A stretch of DNA of 45,173 nt from Candidatus Dactylopiibacterium sp. Its GTDB lineage: Bacteria > Pseudomonadota > Gammaproteobacteria > Burkholderiales > Rhodocyclaceae. The stretch covers positions 1 through 45,173 of the forward strand of contig JAVHXQ010000018.1 of assembly GCA_031119555.1 (NCBI GenBank), written 5' to 3'. The first letter of the stretch is position 1. Each line of letters opens with the position of its first letter. Position numbers and translations under genes: made by a program. This document shows positions 45,096 through 45,173 of the stretch, piece by piece. The notes below the pieces were generated by a model. That model saw only the letters and a list, made by a program, of their open reading frames with translations, was not told where the DNA came from and did no database searches.

Positions 45096-45173
45096 TTGAG
45101 CAGACGCACTTTGTCCCGGCGCATCAGGCACTTGCCCCACCTGTCCGCCAGTCATCCACAGGCTTCTCCACGA
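45096..45173 (+). repeat. Direct repeat unit 2, cut by the window end
   Basis: This is the same arrangement as unit 1, with 63 identical bases from 45111 to the last base of the window. The identity has not ended where the window ends, so the true repeat is longer and more units may follow. Confidence 0.93.

Overview
The window is a 45 kb piece of a high-GC chromosome, most likely from a betaproteobacterium close to the Rhodocyclales. This is an inference from gene content and order: minCDE with GTG/ATG starts, the nadK/hrcA/hemH/recN neighbourhood, gltX next to tRNA-Val, and the YjcH-ActP acetate cluster. No rRNA or species marker is present. There is no prophage, insertion sequence or CRISPR array.

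Layout. 1-1539: 3' end of minC, then minD and minE (division-site placement). 1683-4818: a DUF1800 lipoprotein and a Tat-exported DUF1501 protein. 4928-5689: a TerC-family membrane protein. 5827-9893: a membrane-anchored solute-binding protein translationally coupled to a large PAS-GAF-PAS-GGDEF-EAL protein. 9978-11396 (minus): a UPF0303/DUF336 protein and an alpha/beta-hydrolase. 11488-14164 (minus): recN, with an SOS-like box, and nadK. 14299-16786: hrcA, hemH and a small four-helix membrane protein. 16827-17714 (minus): a LysR regulator. 17920-22393: yjcH, actP, a cNMP/CBS/nucleotidyltransferase protein and a DEDDh exonuclease. 22532-23298: a YgjV-like protein and a 76-residue cysteine-rich protein. 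23374-29165: acs (minus), divergent satP-type transporter, and a Pat-like acyl-CoA-synthetase/GNAT acetyltransferase. 29253-30720: tag and a hexose-6-phosphate mutarotase. 31093-34311: pflB and pflA. 34376-35764 (minus): gltX. 35890-35966: tRNA-Val(CAC). 36470-39076: mutS. 39316-44496 (minus): two long paralogous pectinesterase-like lipoproteins. 44497-45173: non-coding repeat-rich DNA.

How the genes work together. The middle of the window is an acetate/acetyl-CoA module. It holds two unrelated acetate transporters (ActP and the SatP type), acetyl-CoA synthetase, and the acetyltransferase family that switches Acs off by lysine acetylation. The uncharacterised cNMP/CBS/nucleotidyltransferase-exonuclease pair rides along. 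Pyruvate formate-lyase and its activase further on also produce acetyl-CoA, under anoxia. The right end is devoted to pectin: two CE8-like lipoproteins, each behind a near-identical CCGG-centred operator, so probably co-regulated by one repressor not in this window.

The most interesting unexplained items are: the shared pectinase operator; a perfect intrinsic terminator sitting directly on the pflA start; a structured, pseudoknot-capable stretch before mutS; the GGGGGTT heptamer array; and a 194-bp direct repeat with DnaA-box-like inverted motifs where the window ends. The conserved nucleotidyltransferase-exonuclease pair of unknown function is the best candidate for an undescribed protein system.
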